A stretch of DNA of 64,000 nucleotides from Lathyrus oleraceus (Eukaryota; Streptophyta; Magnoliopsida; Fabales; Fabaceae): positions 342,179,346-342,243,345 of the forward strand of contig NC_066585.1 of NCBI RefSeq assembly GCF_024323335.1, written 5' to 3'. Position numbers and translations under genes: made by a program. The notes below the pieces were generated by a model, which saw only the letters and a list, made by a program, of their open reading frames with translations, ran no database searches and was not told where the DNA came from. Shown here in pieces: positions 25,799 through 37,836 of the stretch; positions within the stretch are counted from its first letter, which is position 1; each line of letters begins with the position of its first letter.

Positions 25799-26978
25799 GG
25801 TTGTTGTTGAGCAACTTATTGATGTTGCTTCTTCCACGAGCGACTCCTTCTTTGACTAGTTAACACTGCGTTTATTTCACCCTCTTTCTTTCTTTGAAAA
25901 CCTCTAGAAAACTTTTTGATATTGTTACCAGATGTTTTAGTGGTGGTTATCGTTTTGCCATTTTTCAATCCGAGCTCAACCTTTATGCCCACGACAACCA
26001 AGTCAGAGAAACTTGTCGATATACTACTCACCAGTCTTTCATAGAACATAGGATTTACTGTATCCATGAACCAATATGTTAACTCCTTCTCAACAAGGGG
26101 TGATTCAACTTGTGAAACCACTTCCCTCCATCATTGTGCATATTCCTTAAAAGACTCGTTATCTTTCTGGGACATGCTGAGCAATTGCCTCATATCCGGG
26201 ACCATATCCATTTTATATTTATAATGCTGGATGAAAGCATCAGATAAGTCTTGGAAACAATGAATTCTACTCTAATTAAGGCTTAAGTACCACTTAGAGG
26301 GAGCACCCCTCAAGCTATCTTGGAAGCAATGTATCGTAAGGTTATCGTCCTCGATATGCATAACCATTATCCGATAGTACATGATGAGATGACTTTTGGG
26401 GCATGAGTGGCCTCGTACTTATCAAAATCAAGGGTCTTGAATTTCGCGGGAATCGCAAGACCAGACACTAAGCACATCTCCCTAGCAGTAGCACCAAAGA
26501 CTTGGTCACCTTCCATAGCCCTTAACCTTTTCTCAAGAATCTGGAGATTCTCCTTCATTCCTCTTATATCTTCATGCCTTTCATCATCTTCGTCAGAAAA
26601 ATCTGGAGCATGTTGTTGATCTTCGAAATAAGGTTACACACGTGCATGGATAGAGGGTGGTGTAAATGTATGGACCACATGATGAGCTTCATTGATAATT
26701 GATAGAGGAACTGTCTGTTTAGTGGATTGTATAACGCCAAGGGCACCTTCAACTGGAGGTGTAAAGCCGGGAGGTAAATCGAAGATTGGCCAAGTAGTAG
26801 GCATTGTTCTTGCAGGTTAGGGTTCAATCGTAGGACCGGTGACTTCGGAAGCGACCGTTGTTTGAGTGTCTAACTTAGCCTTAATGACTTGTAGTATTTC
26901 CATGACTTGATCCATATTTCCTCGTAAGTCCTCGAGCTCTGAGCTTACTCTCTCCAATTCTTGTTCTTGATCTGCCAT
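25799..26978 (-). pseudogene. Ogre-type gag (element D)
   Basis: The ATG at 26978 opens MADQEQELERVSSELEDL, then a coiled-coil-like NMDQVMEILQVIKAKLD. Stops and shifts follow, with recognisable KENLQILEKRLRAMEGDQVFG, AREMCLVSGL, FDKYEATHAP, and finally MDTVNPMFYERLVSSIST and GIKVELGLKNGK. In the family this is the capsid protein upstream of protease. It has several internal stops, for example at about 26818 and 26640, and its C-terminal zinc-poor tail is cut by the LTR ending at 25798. Confidence 0.8.
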
Positions 26979-27322
26979 TCTTTGACGAGCACTGACTCTG
27001 GTGTTGTAGTGGTGTTGGGGGACTCGTTGTGGAACTGGAGGAAGACACAAAATGAGTTTTTTGTTTGAAGAATGACATGGATGCATGTCTGGGTGCATAT
27101 ATGAATGCATTTTGTGCAAAGCTCTTAGTTATCTTTGTTATTTATTTCAACAATATTATAACATATTGTTTGCAACATCTTGAATAAGAATAAAAGCATA
27201 ATAATTGAGACCCAAAATGAGAACTTTCATTAATTTAAATTCAAATTTGAATACAAGTATTTAACTTCAAGTAAAAATGATTCAGATTCAAATACAAATG
27301 ATTCAAATACATGTAACTCAAT
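26979..27322 (-). other. ORF1-gag spacer (element D)
   Basis: About 340 bp, AT-rich, between the end of ORF1 and the gag start. The open frame extending gag upstream to 27119 (starting MHKMHSYMHPDMH) is probably read-through of the spacer rather than protein. Confidence 0.5.
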
Positions 27323-29303
27323 TCACGTATAAGTAAACTTAAGCTCCATCTCAACCCTTTTGATTGTAGAGAGATCTATGGTGAGCTCCTTCTCCATTTT
27401 CTTGCAAAACTTGACAAAATTGAAAACTTGGGGAGGTGTGTTCTCTGGACACGTACACCAATCAGCTTCTTGGAATTTTTCTGGAAGTTCCAACATGTTG
27501 AGGTTGGCAAATCTAGCCAAGTTGAGGAACTTTCCATTCCATTCAACATAGAGGTCTTGAAGTTTCTTGATGACGCGCTGGTCTTCATCTAGGGCCTCTC
27601 TAGCCTCTATGTACATCCTCCTCCAATACACACAGTCATTTTTTAAGAAGAAGTAGGCAACATCACCTTCTTGGCTCTCAAAAACTTTAAACCTCCTATT
27701 AGCTTCTTCCAACTGGTACTCGAGGCGGTAATAGTTTCTTTCAGCTTATTCTTTCTGAAGGATCTCGCGAGACAAATTATCTTTGCACTTCTTGAGAGTG
27801 TTCTTAAGTTCATGGATCTGGGCTTCAAATTCAAGCTTAATTTCCTTCTTTTACATAATAGACATATCCAACATCCTTCCTAACTCATGAATTCTAAATT
27901 CAGCCTTCTTGAGCTCTTCCTTTCTGGTCTGGATTACTGATGTAGAGCTTATAAGGATGTGATTAAGATCGTCCTTCTGGTCTTCCAATAACCTGACTCT
28001 CTTGTTACTATCTTCAAGTTCGTTGGCTTTCCCCTTACGTTTATCCTTCAGATTTTGATTTTCCAAGACATCTCAGTTCATCTTAATCCGTAACTCAGTA
28101 TTCTCCAATTCGAGCTCTTTAACCTTAGCATTAAGTTTATCCATGTCTTCAGGAAGTATAGGTTTTGGCTCAGGAACTTTAGGGAAAGTTGAAGCATCAA
28201 ATATGAATGGAAAATGGATTACTTCAACTCTCTCTTTCACCCATCGAGTGTAAGGTTCTTTGACAAGAGTATTCCTTTTTTCCGAATTCTTTACCATTTC
28301 TAACAATCGTCAACCAAGCTTTTCAAATTATTCTTACATCAGGATTACTTGCTTGGATGTCAAAGAGCACAAATGGATGTAAGTCTTTTGCTTCAGAAGG
28401 ACCATCCATGAAGTAGCTGTGTTGCATTCGAGATAATATAGGGTTATAATTGATGCAACCCTTAGTTCCTAACAATGCCACATTAGGAAATTCCCCACAG
28501 TTGACAATGATGTATGGGGTTTCCCATTCTTTGACATACCATCTGATGGAACTTACGGTGAGAGAAGATAGTCTTTGAGGATATTTGAGCTCTTTTTCTA
28601 CAAAAGGGCCTTTTTCGGGCATATGTTGCATGAACCAAGTATAAAGCAAAGGAGAAAATCATAACAAAGTTCTACCCCTCTTTTCATGTCGAGCGTGAAG
28701 GGCATGGTAAATGTCAGCTAAGAGAAATGGTACAGGATTGCCGGAGAGAGACTTCTACGACTACATGATCCACAAACTTTTTAATGTTTGGAAAGAGCAC
28801 AATCCCATTGATCAACATATCTAACACAACATAGAATGCCTTCCAGTTTCCTTCTTTCTTGAATTTCAGAGCTAATTCTTCTAAGAACCTATTGGCAAAA
28901 CCTTTGAACCCCCTTTCTCGATCCAATTGGCTAGAACAATTGGGACATCGATACTTAGAGCTAAGGCTAACTTCTTTAGGCCCACTTCCTCTTCAAGCTT
29001 TGGAAATGGATTAAAACCCTTCAACTTTAGACCCACAATTCTCTCAACTTCTTCCAAAGTAGGAGCTAGTTGGAAATTAGAAAATGTGAAACAACGTAGA
29101 GGCGAATCATAATATTGTGCTAGAGAGCTGATGATCCCATAATCAACTTTCTTAGTCATAAGGCTCATAATTTTCCCATAGTCTTTTCCGAAGTTATCAC
29201 ACTTATTTAGAGTCAAGTCAGAGATCAATCCTTGCAAATTGTCAAGCTTAGGTTCCTTGTACTTGAGTGAGAAAGTGTTTCTTCTTGGAGTTGTCATTTT
29301 CAA
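27323..29303 (-). pseudogene. Ogre ORF1 (element D)
   Basis: The ATG at 29303 starts MKMTTPRRNTFSLKYKEP. It then shows the ORF1 landmarks also present in elements B and C: YDSPLRCFTFSNFQLAPTLEE, VLDMLINGIVLFPN, VNCGEFPNVALLGTKGCINY and YTRWVKERVEVI. The C-terminal third is helical and charged, coiled-coil-like (KLNAKVKELELENTELRIK, RKEELKKAEFRIHELG). ORF1 is a protein of unknown role specific to Ogre and relatives. I infer resemblance of its N-terminal half to the plant mobile domain. The frame is broken into at least six pieces. Confidence 0.75.
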
Positions 29304-30047
29304 GTTCTCAATTCCTTAAACAAATATGAGAACACCAAGTGTTTGTTTTTTGTGATGTTGATGCAATGTATATGGATGCATGTGATGCATTTTTTTTGCA
29401 TAAGTTCATAGGCTCAAGGTATGGGTAAATCTGATTGCTTTGTATGGAACAAGGTTCTCACAAGGTATGGTCCAGGGTTTCAAAAAAAAGTTCTTAGAGT
29501 CATGGATCCATTAGACTGTTTGCTTCCTATGACAACTTACTTGTCGAGCATCAACTTCATCCAAAGAATTTACTTTAAGTTAGGTTCTCGCATCGATCCA
29601 ACGAGAAATTCATCTCGCGGACCCACACTACGCAACCATCTTTCCTAGTTGGCCAAAGGATTAAGGTTCTATAAATGGTCCTTAGAGTCATGGATCCTAT
29701 TGAAAATATCAAAGCTTACGGAAACTTACTTGTCGGGAGACAACATCCTCCCAAAGATCTACTCTAAGTGAGGTTCTTGTACCGACCCAACGAGAAATTC
29801 ATCTCGTGGACTCGCACCACTCAACCTCATCCTATCTTATATTTTTACTCGAGACTCGGGTAAAGAGTATTTCCCACAAGGTTCGCAATCAGAGTATCCA
29901 AGTACCAAAGCATGATGGAGCCAATACAACATATTATATTAATATGGAAATAAAGACAACAAAAGAAATTAAGAAAAGACACACAACTAAACTAACAAAG
30001 GCACACAAACGACCTAACTAGGCTTGACTCACTTAGGGAAACATGCC
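29304..30047 (-). other. Untranslated leader of element D with duplicated unit
   Basis: Between primer site and ORF1. Two related units (about 29487-29645 and 29675-29830) share AGAGTCATGGATCC, AACTTACTTGTCG and CGAGAAATTCATCTCG. The last forms a 5-bp hairpin in both (29602-29617 and 29791-29806). No coding homology. Confidence 0.6.
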
Positions 30048-30065
30048 TCCTCAACAGAGTTGTCA
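30048..30065 (-). other. Decayed primer-binding site (element D)
   Basis: On the minus strand TGACAACTCTGTTGAGGA, aligned to the intact TGGCGACTCTGTTGGGGA of element C with three changes. Position relative to the leader and LTR end fits. Confidence 0.7.
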
Positions 30066-31301
30066 TCTATCGCACCTCGAAAAATAAGAACACGACTTAG
30101 TGAAGCACAATCGCACGCACGCATGATAGAATGAACATAGTCTCCACCAAACATATATTTATTCCTAAAAAGGAAAGGGGTAATATCGATAAAACCCAAG
30201 AATGAACGACAATGATTATGGTCGTCACAACCAAATCAGGGTTCGGGAGTCGATTACGTAAGGGGAATGTATTAATACCCCTCACGTCCGTTGTATTCAA
30301 CGGGAACCATTAGGTTAATTGCGTGCGTCAGTGTTAGCTTAGAAATGTTAGGCTTCTCAATTTATTATGAAGGAAAGAATAATAGGATCAAAAGAAAAGA
30401 TAAGATATTTGTAGATTTTTTGCAACGAAAGGGACTAAACCTAGTTTTTTATTAATGGGCATGACAAGATTTCACAATTATGCTCCTACGTATCTCAATA
30501 GAGAACTCAAGGAACACGTAGTTCTGGGTAGAAAATGTTTGTTTATTGGTCGATTTTAGCGAAAGCTATCTTGTATTAGTCGACGAGAAACATTATTTTA
30601 CCCAAAATAGATGAGGAACAGACATATACATCACATCGAATGGATTTACAAATCAACATTTGGAAAATCGTCACTTATCTCAACTTAACAATTATGGATG
30701 ACATTGCTTTTCATCATCTTAAGACAAGATGTTTATCTTTTATGAAAAGGTTTTTTTGATCAATCACACGGCGACGAAAGAAGAGTTTGATTGGTTGAAT
30801 GTGTTTTTGGGCTTGAAAGATGAGTACTTATGACTTGCAAACTCTTACAACTTGGGTCTAATACTCGGGATTACGTCTGGACCTTTCACCTAAGTAATAT
30901 TTTTCTTTCAATTTTATTAAGAAAAAGGGTTTGAATATTTACAAGTATTTTTAGAGGGAAGACGAACACTTATGACTTACAAGCTCTTACAACTTAGACC
31001 TAGCGTATGGGTTATGAAAATGGTTTGAAATTAAATGATTAATGTACGACGGTTTGAAATTATTGAAAGTTAAGTTGATATTGCTTAAAAGCTCATTGTA
31101 AGAAGGCCCAAGAGTAAGCCGAGGGAAGGAAATAAAAAACAACAAGTTATATTTATAACACACTTAAAAATTAAATTTAAAGGAGTAAAATCAACAAGTA
31201 TAAAAAAAATCAACAAGTATAAAAAAATAGGACTAAACATAAATAGTGAAAAATGGTAAACAAAACAGTAATAATGATAAAACAAATAGAAAGTGGAGTG
31301 T

Positions 31302-31368
31302 TCAAGGGCTAAACCCATGACCTAGTGGGAAGTATCAAACACCTCTACCACTGGGTCATGGATGATTA
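31302..31368 (-). repeat. tRNA-like sequence, copy 1
   Basis: The minus strand has ACCCAGTGGTAGAGG, resembling an A box, and GGGTTTAGCCCTTGA, a decayed B-box-like end. Not a functional tRNA: no cloverleaf with an intact anticodon arm can be drawn with confidence. Related to the copy at 31459. Confidence 0.4.
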
Positions 31369-31458
31369 GTCATAAACTAAATGAACCTATTAATATATAA
31401 TAAAAATTCACAAGAAAGTGGCAAGTATAAAAAGAAAACAAGTAAAACTCGAAAATGC

Positions 31459-31530
31459 TGGCACCAAGGATTGAACCCATGGCCTAATGGGAAGCAACAA
31501 ATGCATCAACCATCCAGCCATGGGTGATTA
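31459..31530 (-). repeat. tRNA-like sequence, copy 2
   Basis: The minus strand has GGCTGGATGGTTGATGC (A-box-like) and GGGTTCAATCCTTGGTGCC (B-box-like, ending like an acceptor stem). It shares the middle CTTCCCA(C/T)TAGG block with copy 1, about 157 bp away. Confidence 0.45.
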
Positions 31531-32159
31531 GTTAACATTAGCTTACGTTTATTAATACATATATAAAACTATTCAAATATATAAAACTTAAAAATAACTA
31601 TCCAATTAACAATGGGCCAAGCGTGGGGCATCACGCGAAATGGGGTGCGACCTAGTTGGAAAACAATCCTAATAGAGACATATGAAGGTTTAATCCAAAA
31701 GGTTAAACAAAAACTGAGTTGTGTACCCGACCCAACCTTCTCCATCTGCACTTAATGCACGAAGGATCAAACAAGAAGGAAAATAAAAATTCCTAGTCGC
31801 TTCCACCATCTCTCTGTTCCAAATTCCTTCACTCAGTCTATTCTCTCACACTCATGAAACTCAATAGAACCAACCTCACTCGCCTCACCAAAACTCCCAG
31901 AATTATCACGTATGCCCTCTCCAGATCACAACTCAGTATCTCAAAAAATAAAATCAAAATCGAAGCAGTAAACGTCAACAAAATGACATCGAAAACGATA
32001 ATTCTATGTTATGATTTCGAAATAACTCATGTTAAGTCAAACAAGATAAAGGTAAAAAAGGCTCAGAATATCCCAAATCGACATCGAGTAAAGAAGCAAA
32101 ATTGAAAGGTACCTAAGTTGAAAGAAGTGAAACTGGATTCGGATTTGGATTCTTCAGGT

Positions 32160-32330
32160 AAGAATGTCTCAACCTTGCTTCAGTTTCATTATAAATCTTC
32201 TTCCTTCCTCTTTTTTGGAATGAATTTGTTGTCTGTTATATTATAAATCTACTTCTTCCTTCCAGTTTCATTATAAATCTTCTTTCTTCCTTCAGTTTCA
32301 TTATAAATCTACTTCTTCCTTCCAGTCTTC
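32160..32330. repeat. Short minisatellite CAGTTTCATTATAAATCT
   Basis: Four to five units of CAGTTTCATTATAAATCT joined by CTTCTTCCTTC variants, at a period of about 30-45 bp. It marks the junction between element D's LTR and the cut end of element B. Confidence 0.7.
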
Positions 32331-33300
32331 ATTTTTGTAACCATCACCATGGAAAGTGTCTTAGAGGGTGCGAAACTTCCTTTGATTGATCTTCTGAGAC
32401 CCTATATTAGTCGGTTTGTAACCCAGTCCAAACCGTTCCTTTTTCTCAGGTATTTCTAACAGCTTTCCCCAGCCTAACGTATCTCTAACTTTAATAAACT
32501 ATGATATCTTCTCCCATGGGGAGGCTAACTTTTCATCCTTAGGAACATATCTTCTTCGATTGATTGCTAAAATCTCCAATGCTTGGAAAGGTATATCCAA
32601 TGTTTCTCCATTTGCTTCAATATATCTGAATGACAAGAGGTGGATGATGAGCGTTTATTCCTCTCCTTCAACAATTATTAGTTTATCATCTACTATGAAC
32701 TTCAACCTTTAATGGAGTGAAGGTGATGGCTCCTCCGGCCTGGATCCAAGGTCGTCCCAGAAGATAACTATAACATGAGTTAGTTTCCATCACTTGGAAG
32801 GTAATCAAAAGTGTTTATGTCCCCACCATTATTGGTAGGTCGATTTATTTGATCATCATTCTCTTTGAGCCATCAAAAGCTCTAAATACTAAAGTGCTAG
32901 CTTTCATGGACGTTCTCATAGTATTCAACTTTCCAAGAGTGTTATTGGCCAGGAAATTCATAGATGAGCCCGTGCCTACCAATACCCCTGAGAGAAGGTT
33001 ATCCTGACATTTGACTGATATATGCACAACCTTGTTGTGGCTTATCCCTCTGGCGGTAATTCGTCACTGCTGAACCCCAAGAAACTGTTGGCAGTGATGC
33101 TAGCCACTACTTTGTCAAACTGGTTTACTGTTATATCATGGGTAACACGCTCCTCATTCAATATCTTCAACAGAGTTCCTCTATGATCCTTATAACTTAA
33201 CAAAAGAGACAATATAGAGATTTTAGATGGCGTTTGGTTTAACTGGTCCACCACCTTATAGTCACTCTTCCTAATCAGCCTCAAGAATTTTTTAGCTTCT
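32331..33300 (-). pseudogene. Ogre protease and protease-RT linker (element B)
   Basis: Read leftward from 33284: RLIRKSDYKVVDQLNQTPSK, ILSLLLSYKDHRGTLLKILNE, VTVNQFDKVVASITAN, then the aspartic protease core LLSGVLVGTGSSMNFLANN and FRAFDGSKR. The family active site is DTGSS; here the first residue is Gly, so the catalytic Asp is lost. Beyond 32845 homology continues out of frame with YSCLLGRPWI-like and ERFGLGYKPTNIGSQK-like stretches that lie between protease and RT in Ogre. RT itself is absent. Confidence 0.8.
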
Positions 33301-35711
33301 TGTTGGGGAACACCCTTCTTAGAAGGTACTTCCCATGAGCCTACTTCTTATTTTCCTTTTGAACTTTAAAGAGTATTCTTCTTTGGTGGTTGTTCGGGAG
33401 CGAAGACTCTTCCACTCCGAGTTATACCTCCAATATCAACTATGTTAGTAACTGCTAGTTCAAGCACTATAGACTTCTCTCCCACATATGCTATAATGGT
33501 ATAATTCCAGGGTACGGAATTAGTATTTTTATAAGGAAATGGCGCCGGAACATGGAAGAAAATAGGGTCTTCTGACTTCATCGGTATTGGAATTTAAAAA
33601 GGTAATGGAGTCGGTATCTGAATTGGCGCCTGAAAAGATATGGGTACAAGAATCTTGAATGATGCTCGCACCTCTCTTCTCTGATAAGGGGTCTCAAAGA
33701 GTATGTGCCCATGATATTCTATAGCTGAAACATCCTCTATCTTCCTTGAGTATCCAATTTTAACCAAACCTTGGTTCATCTTCATTTTTTCACATTTGTC
33801 TGGATTATACAGAAAAACTTTGCAATCAGCATGTAACTCTTCGAATAACTCGTAGCCAATGAATTTTTCATATATTCTAGAGATATGGGTTTTTATTTGG
33901 TCCACCCTATGGACTAAGGCATTATCTTCTGATTTTTCATTGGCATTGATAGTTGGGTCATCATGTCCCGACATTGGATTATTCTTGACGTTTGGATTTT
34001 CGACAGTGAAAGAAATAATATTTCAATAGAGCAAGTCTTGGACCTTAAACTTGAGATCCAAAAACGTCTCGGTAGTATGCCCTGGTGAACCAGTATGAGA
34101 ATCACATATAGAGTTAGCATCGTATCCACGAGGAGGAGGTGTTGATGGGGGTGCAAGAGGTCTAGTCTCCACCAACCTCTTTGCGGTAAGTAAGGCATGA
34201 TCTGAGTATATGTCATGGGTATAAGATCAAAGTAATTACTAGGTTTTTGTTGATCCCTTCGGGGATACCCAATTCGTTGTTGATTTTGAGGAGGTGGTGC
34301 CTAGGCTGTTGGACTTGAGGCCTAAAGTATGCCTGTTGTGGATACTGATTAGGATTTGCTGTAGCCACATAACGATTGTAAGGCATATGGAAATACCCAT
34401 AAATAGTAATAAAATTGGTACCAACCTTCTTATAATTATTGTTGTTATAATATCTTTTATTTTTATGTTGACCAGAAGATGCTATTCCGAAATTACCACT
34501 CTTCAACCCATTCTCGTTTCTTTCCCCGATTATCACCAAGTCAGCAAAACCTGTTGATACTGATCCTATCATATCTTTGTAGTATGATCCTTGTAAAGTT
34601 CCCATGAATATATCCAATAGTTCACTCTCCAACAATGGAGGTTGTACACAGGAGGCCAATTCCCTCCATCTCTGAGCGTACTCCTTGAATGATTCGTTGC
34701 CATTTTGTGACAGATTCTGTAATTGCATGTGATTGGGAGCCATGTCCAAGTTATACTTGTATTTCCTCAGGAAAGCATTAGCCATGACTTCCCAAGTCTT
34801 GAAATGGGTTCTCTCCAACTGTATACACCAATCTAAGGATGCCCACTTAGACTGTCTTAAAAACTGTGCATCATTAGTTTCTCATTTGCTGCATAGGCAA
34901 CCATTTTCTTGACAAACATTTATATATGGTTCTTAGGACAACTGATGCCCTTGTAGTTCTTAAATTCAGGGACTTTAAAATTTGGAGGTATAACCACGTC
35001 TGGTACTAAGCATATCCTCATAGCATCGACTCTGAAGACATTGAAACCTTCAACGACCTTCAACCTTCTTCCAAGATCTTATATTTATCATCGACCATTG
35101 GTTCCCCAATAATGGCGGAAGGGTGAGAAGCTAGTTTACTTTCTTGAACCATACCCCTGTGGTATTCATCCTCATATTGTTGGTTTAGGTCCATGTAATA
35201 GTCTTGTGGAACCGATATTTGTACGAGACGAGATGCCCCAATCTGAAAAAAAAATCGAGATAAACCCTTTAGGATGAAGGGTGTTAATTTTTGGTGAAGT
35301 GATATTAGCTTCAGCTCCTTGGATATCAGAGATGAATCCTTGTAGGGGGTTAGCATTCACAGTTGGAGGGGCAGATGTGGAAGCAATCTTTCTTTTGTCA
35401 GCCCCAGATTCTCTTGCCATCATGTTAGTGATGGCGCACATGAGTTGGTCTATTTTGTATTTCATTCCCTCGACATTTCATTTTACCGAGTCTATATCCT
35501 CCCTGAGAGCAGCTTGATTTTGTTTGATTTGCTCGATGGTCTTCTTTTGGCGAGCCCGAGTTTGGTAAGGCGGTCGGAGGTTTAGGTTGTCTTTAGCGAT
35601 GATTCTGAGAAAACAAGGGAGAAAATGATTTTTGTTTCTTTTTATCCATGTGCATGTATGAATGAATGCATGAGTATGTATGTAAATGTTTTGTAGGGGA
35701 ATCTTAACCAT
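33301..35711 (-). pseudogene. Ogre gag and gag-protease region (element B)
   Basis: The best block is 34213-34818: TWEVMANAFLRKYKYNLDMAP, MQLQNLSQNGNESFKEYAQRWREL, PPLLESELLDIFMGTLQGSYY, TGFADLVIIGERNENGLKSG, typical of Ogre gag. The N-terminal part (35060-35711) contains a helical DQLMCAITNMMARESGADKRK. Downstream pieces (33366-33974) have EDNALVHRVDQIKTH and VPWNYTIIAYVGEK, the region between gag and protease. Many frameshifts and stops occur. Confidence 0.8.
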
Positions 35712-36392
35712 TCATTGATTGCAAGCAAGATAAAGATATTAGAAATTCAAAGTACTTTATTTATTCTATAATTAGAAAACGGTAACAAAGAAAACCCAAA
35801 GATTGTTCATAAGTTGTAGCAAAAGAGAAACGTACAGAATTAAAAACCCATTATAATAAAACTTCTAACAACTTTGCTTGATCCTAGGTCTAAATTCGTC
35901 CACCATGTAACATCACATCTTGAGGAAGTCACAAATCTCCTTTTGGGGTTGAATATGTCTGCCATGTACTCAACTTCCTTATGACTTTGGGGTATCTCCT
36001 CAATCAGGTCATTAGACTATCTGACCAGCTTCAGGTATTTTACCTAATAATATCCAGCCTTCTCATGAAGTTTTAACATAATAGTCTTGTCTTCCTCGAT
36101 GGTGTCAACAATTGCTTGATTATGCCCCTCTACATAAGTGAACCATTTCCTCATCTCATTATACGCTTCTTCTAGGAGGTTCATATGTCTCTTAAGATCC
36201 ACTACCTCTTCATAGGCTTTACTCTATTAGAATAATTTAAGGTAAGGATTCCATCAGTAGCTCTTCTTTGCAGTATTGAATTCCTAGCTTGGCTTCTGGC
36301 TTCACGGAGAGCATTGACTAGACTTTGGACTTCAACCTCTAAAGCTTGGATATAGGCTTCATATTATTCTTTTGCTTCCTTGTTAAATTCAA
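35712..36392 (-). other. ORF1-gag spacer and decayed ORF1 end (element B)
   Basis: About 680 bp with no long open frame. By position it covers the ORF1 C-terminal coiled-coil end and the spacer before gag. Charged, helix-like fragments appear in translation but are too broken to align by eye. Confidence 0.45.
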
Positions 36393-37836
36393 CTAGATAT
36401 TTTTCCATTCATCCCTTTGGTGCCAACCTCTATCCAATTCATCTTTATGTGCGCTAAGGCTCGAACTAATAACCCTAAGCTTAGCATAAGCTTGCTCCTT
36501 TTGATCCTCTTCCATTCTAGTCCTTTCCTCGCTCTTCTTGAGTTGTTCTATTTCTAGATTAAGGTCTATGTCCAATTGATTCTTCTCACATGTAGTATGG
36601 TAAAACTTACCTTCTAACTCCTCCTTTTCTTTCTTAAGTTAAAGGATTATGGCGTTGAGGTTGTTTCCCTCCTCCATAGAGATCATAATTTGCACATGAG
36701 CTCTTGGTTCAACCGGACCCTCTAGAACAAATGGTAACTTTATTATGCGTACCCTTTCTCCCATCCACTGAGCATAGGGTATAATGGACTCCTCCCTGGG
36801 TCTTTTTAGAATTCCTTTTTTGAGTTTCCCCTAAGCATGGATAACCATATGGATAGTAGGATGGTTCCTAGTTGCTTCTTGTAAGATCAAACCTTCCAAC
36901 AATTTATCCTTGGGCTTATGAGCCAAAGGATGACCTAATTGCCTTGCAGCTAATATGGAATTGTAGATTATGCATCCTCTTGATCCTATAAGAGGCATAT
37001 TAGGAAAGCTTCCATAACTTAAGATCATGTCCTTGCGGTTAAGGATTTGAGGGAACCACAAAATGTCTTTATGAGTGAGTGAGACAAAGTATTGAGCCCA
37101 CTCGTGTCCACTCATTCCTTCAATAGTGGTTATATCCTTCGATAGGTGAGAAATAAGCCATTTATAGAGTAAATGAATGCAACATAACACCATACCTCCC
37201 CTTTTCGTATGCCTTTGATAGGGAGTATGGTAGACATCAACAAGGGGAACGGGTATAAGATCTTTCCCCAACTTTTATAGCCAAGAACAAATTGATGGCT
37301 GTATAATCCACAAAGTCTTTCTCGGTGGGAACAAGTATTAATCCAAAGGTAATGAGGATCATGATATTATCTAAGGTATCCCATTGTAGGGAAGTTTGAA
37401 AGTCAACAACGTTTTTCTCTAGATACTCTCTTGGGAAGCCCTTGAAGTCCCCATAAACCCTTAGGTTGGCTTGCAAGTCAGTGCCATGGATGTTAAGATG
37501 ATAAGCCATATCTTCCAATGTAGGACAATACCCTATCATTTTGAAAGGACACATTATGGGTTTAAGAGTCTCTAGGATCTTATTAAACTCTTCAAGAGTT
37601 GGAGCCAATTGGAAATCTTAAAATTGGAAACACCTTAGTATAGGGTCAAAGAATTGTGATGGAGAAGTCAAGGCCTCCTTTTGTATAGGGACACTCAAGA
37701 GGTCCAAGGTTCTTCCATATTTGCAGTTTAGGGAGTTCCTCCTATTTTTGCTTAAGCTTATGACATAGTTCCTCAGGTCATCTGTTTTAGATTCCTTTAC
37801 CTTGTTCTGAAGGGTTTTCCTTTTACCAAATTCCAT
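36393..37836 (-). pseudogene. Ogre ORF1 (element B)
   Basis: The ATG at 37836 starts MEFGKRKTLQNKVKE. A single stop follows RCFQF, and the frame resumes with DFQLAPTLEEFNKILE, VDFQTSLQWDTLDNIMILITFGLILVPTEKDFVDY. A shift occurs near 37260, then GGMVLCCIHLLYKWLISHL, GHEWAQYFVSLTHKDILWF, YGSFPNMPLIGSRGCIIYN and ARQLGHPLAHKPKDKLLEGL. The coiled-coil-like IEQLKKSEERTRMEEDQKE follows near 36500. Same landmarks and order as the ORF1 in element C. Function unknown. Confidence 0.8.

Larger units (their letters stand above)
25799..32150 (-). mobile_element. Ogre-like element D, 5' half
   Basis: On the minus strand from the right: LTR (ending at 30068), decayed primer site, leader, ORF1, gag, cut at 25799 by the LTR of element A. 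Protease, pol and 3' LTR are missing. The upper boundary of the LTR is not clear and lies at or below about 32150. Confidence 0.65.
30068..32150 (-). repeat. 5' LTR of element D (start not resolved)
   Basis: The LTR end next to the primer site reads TATCGCACCTCGAAAA in plus orientation, aligning with TGTCGTGGCTGAAAA of the LTR stub at 38627. The following block GGGAGTCGATTACGTAAGGGG ... CCCCTCACGTCCGTTGTATTCAA also matches that stub. It contains two tRNA-like sequences. The distal boundary is unclear; I place it before the 32160 minisatellite. No gene is supported inside. Confidence 0.5.

Noticed and set aside
31459..31530. Functional tRNA gene
   Set aside because: A- and B-box-like segments only; arms do not form a convincing cloverleaf and the second copy is decayed.
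31854..32105. 83-codon frame as a host gene
   Set aside because: Lys/Thr/Ile-rich translation without a known motif, in LTR-like sequence; no homologous frame in the other elements.
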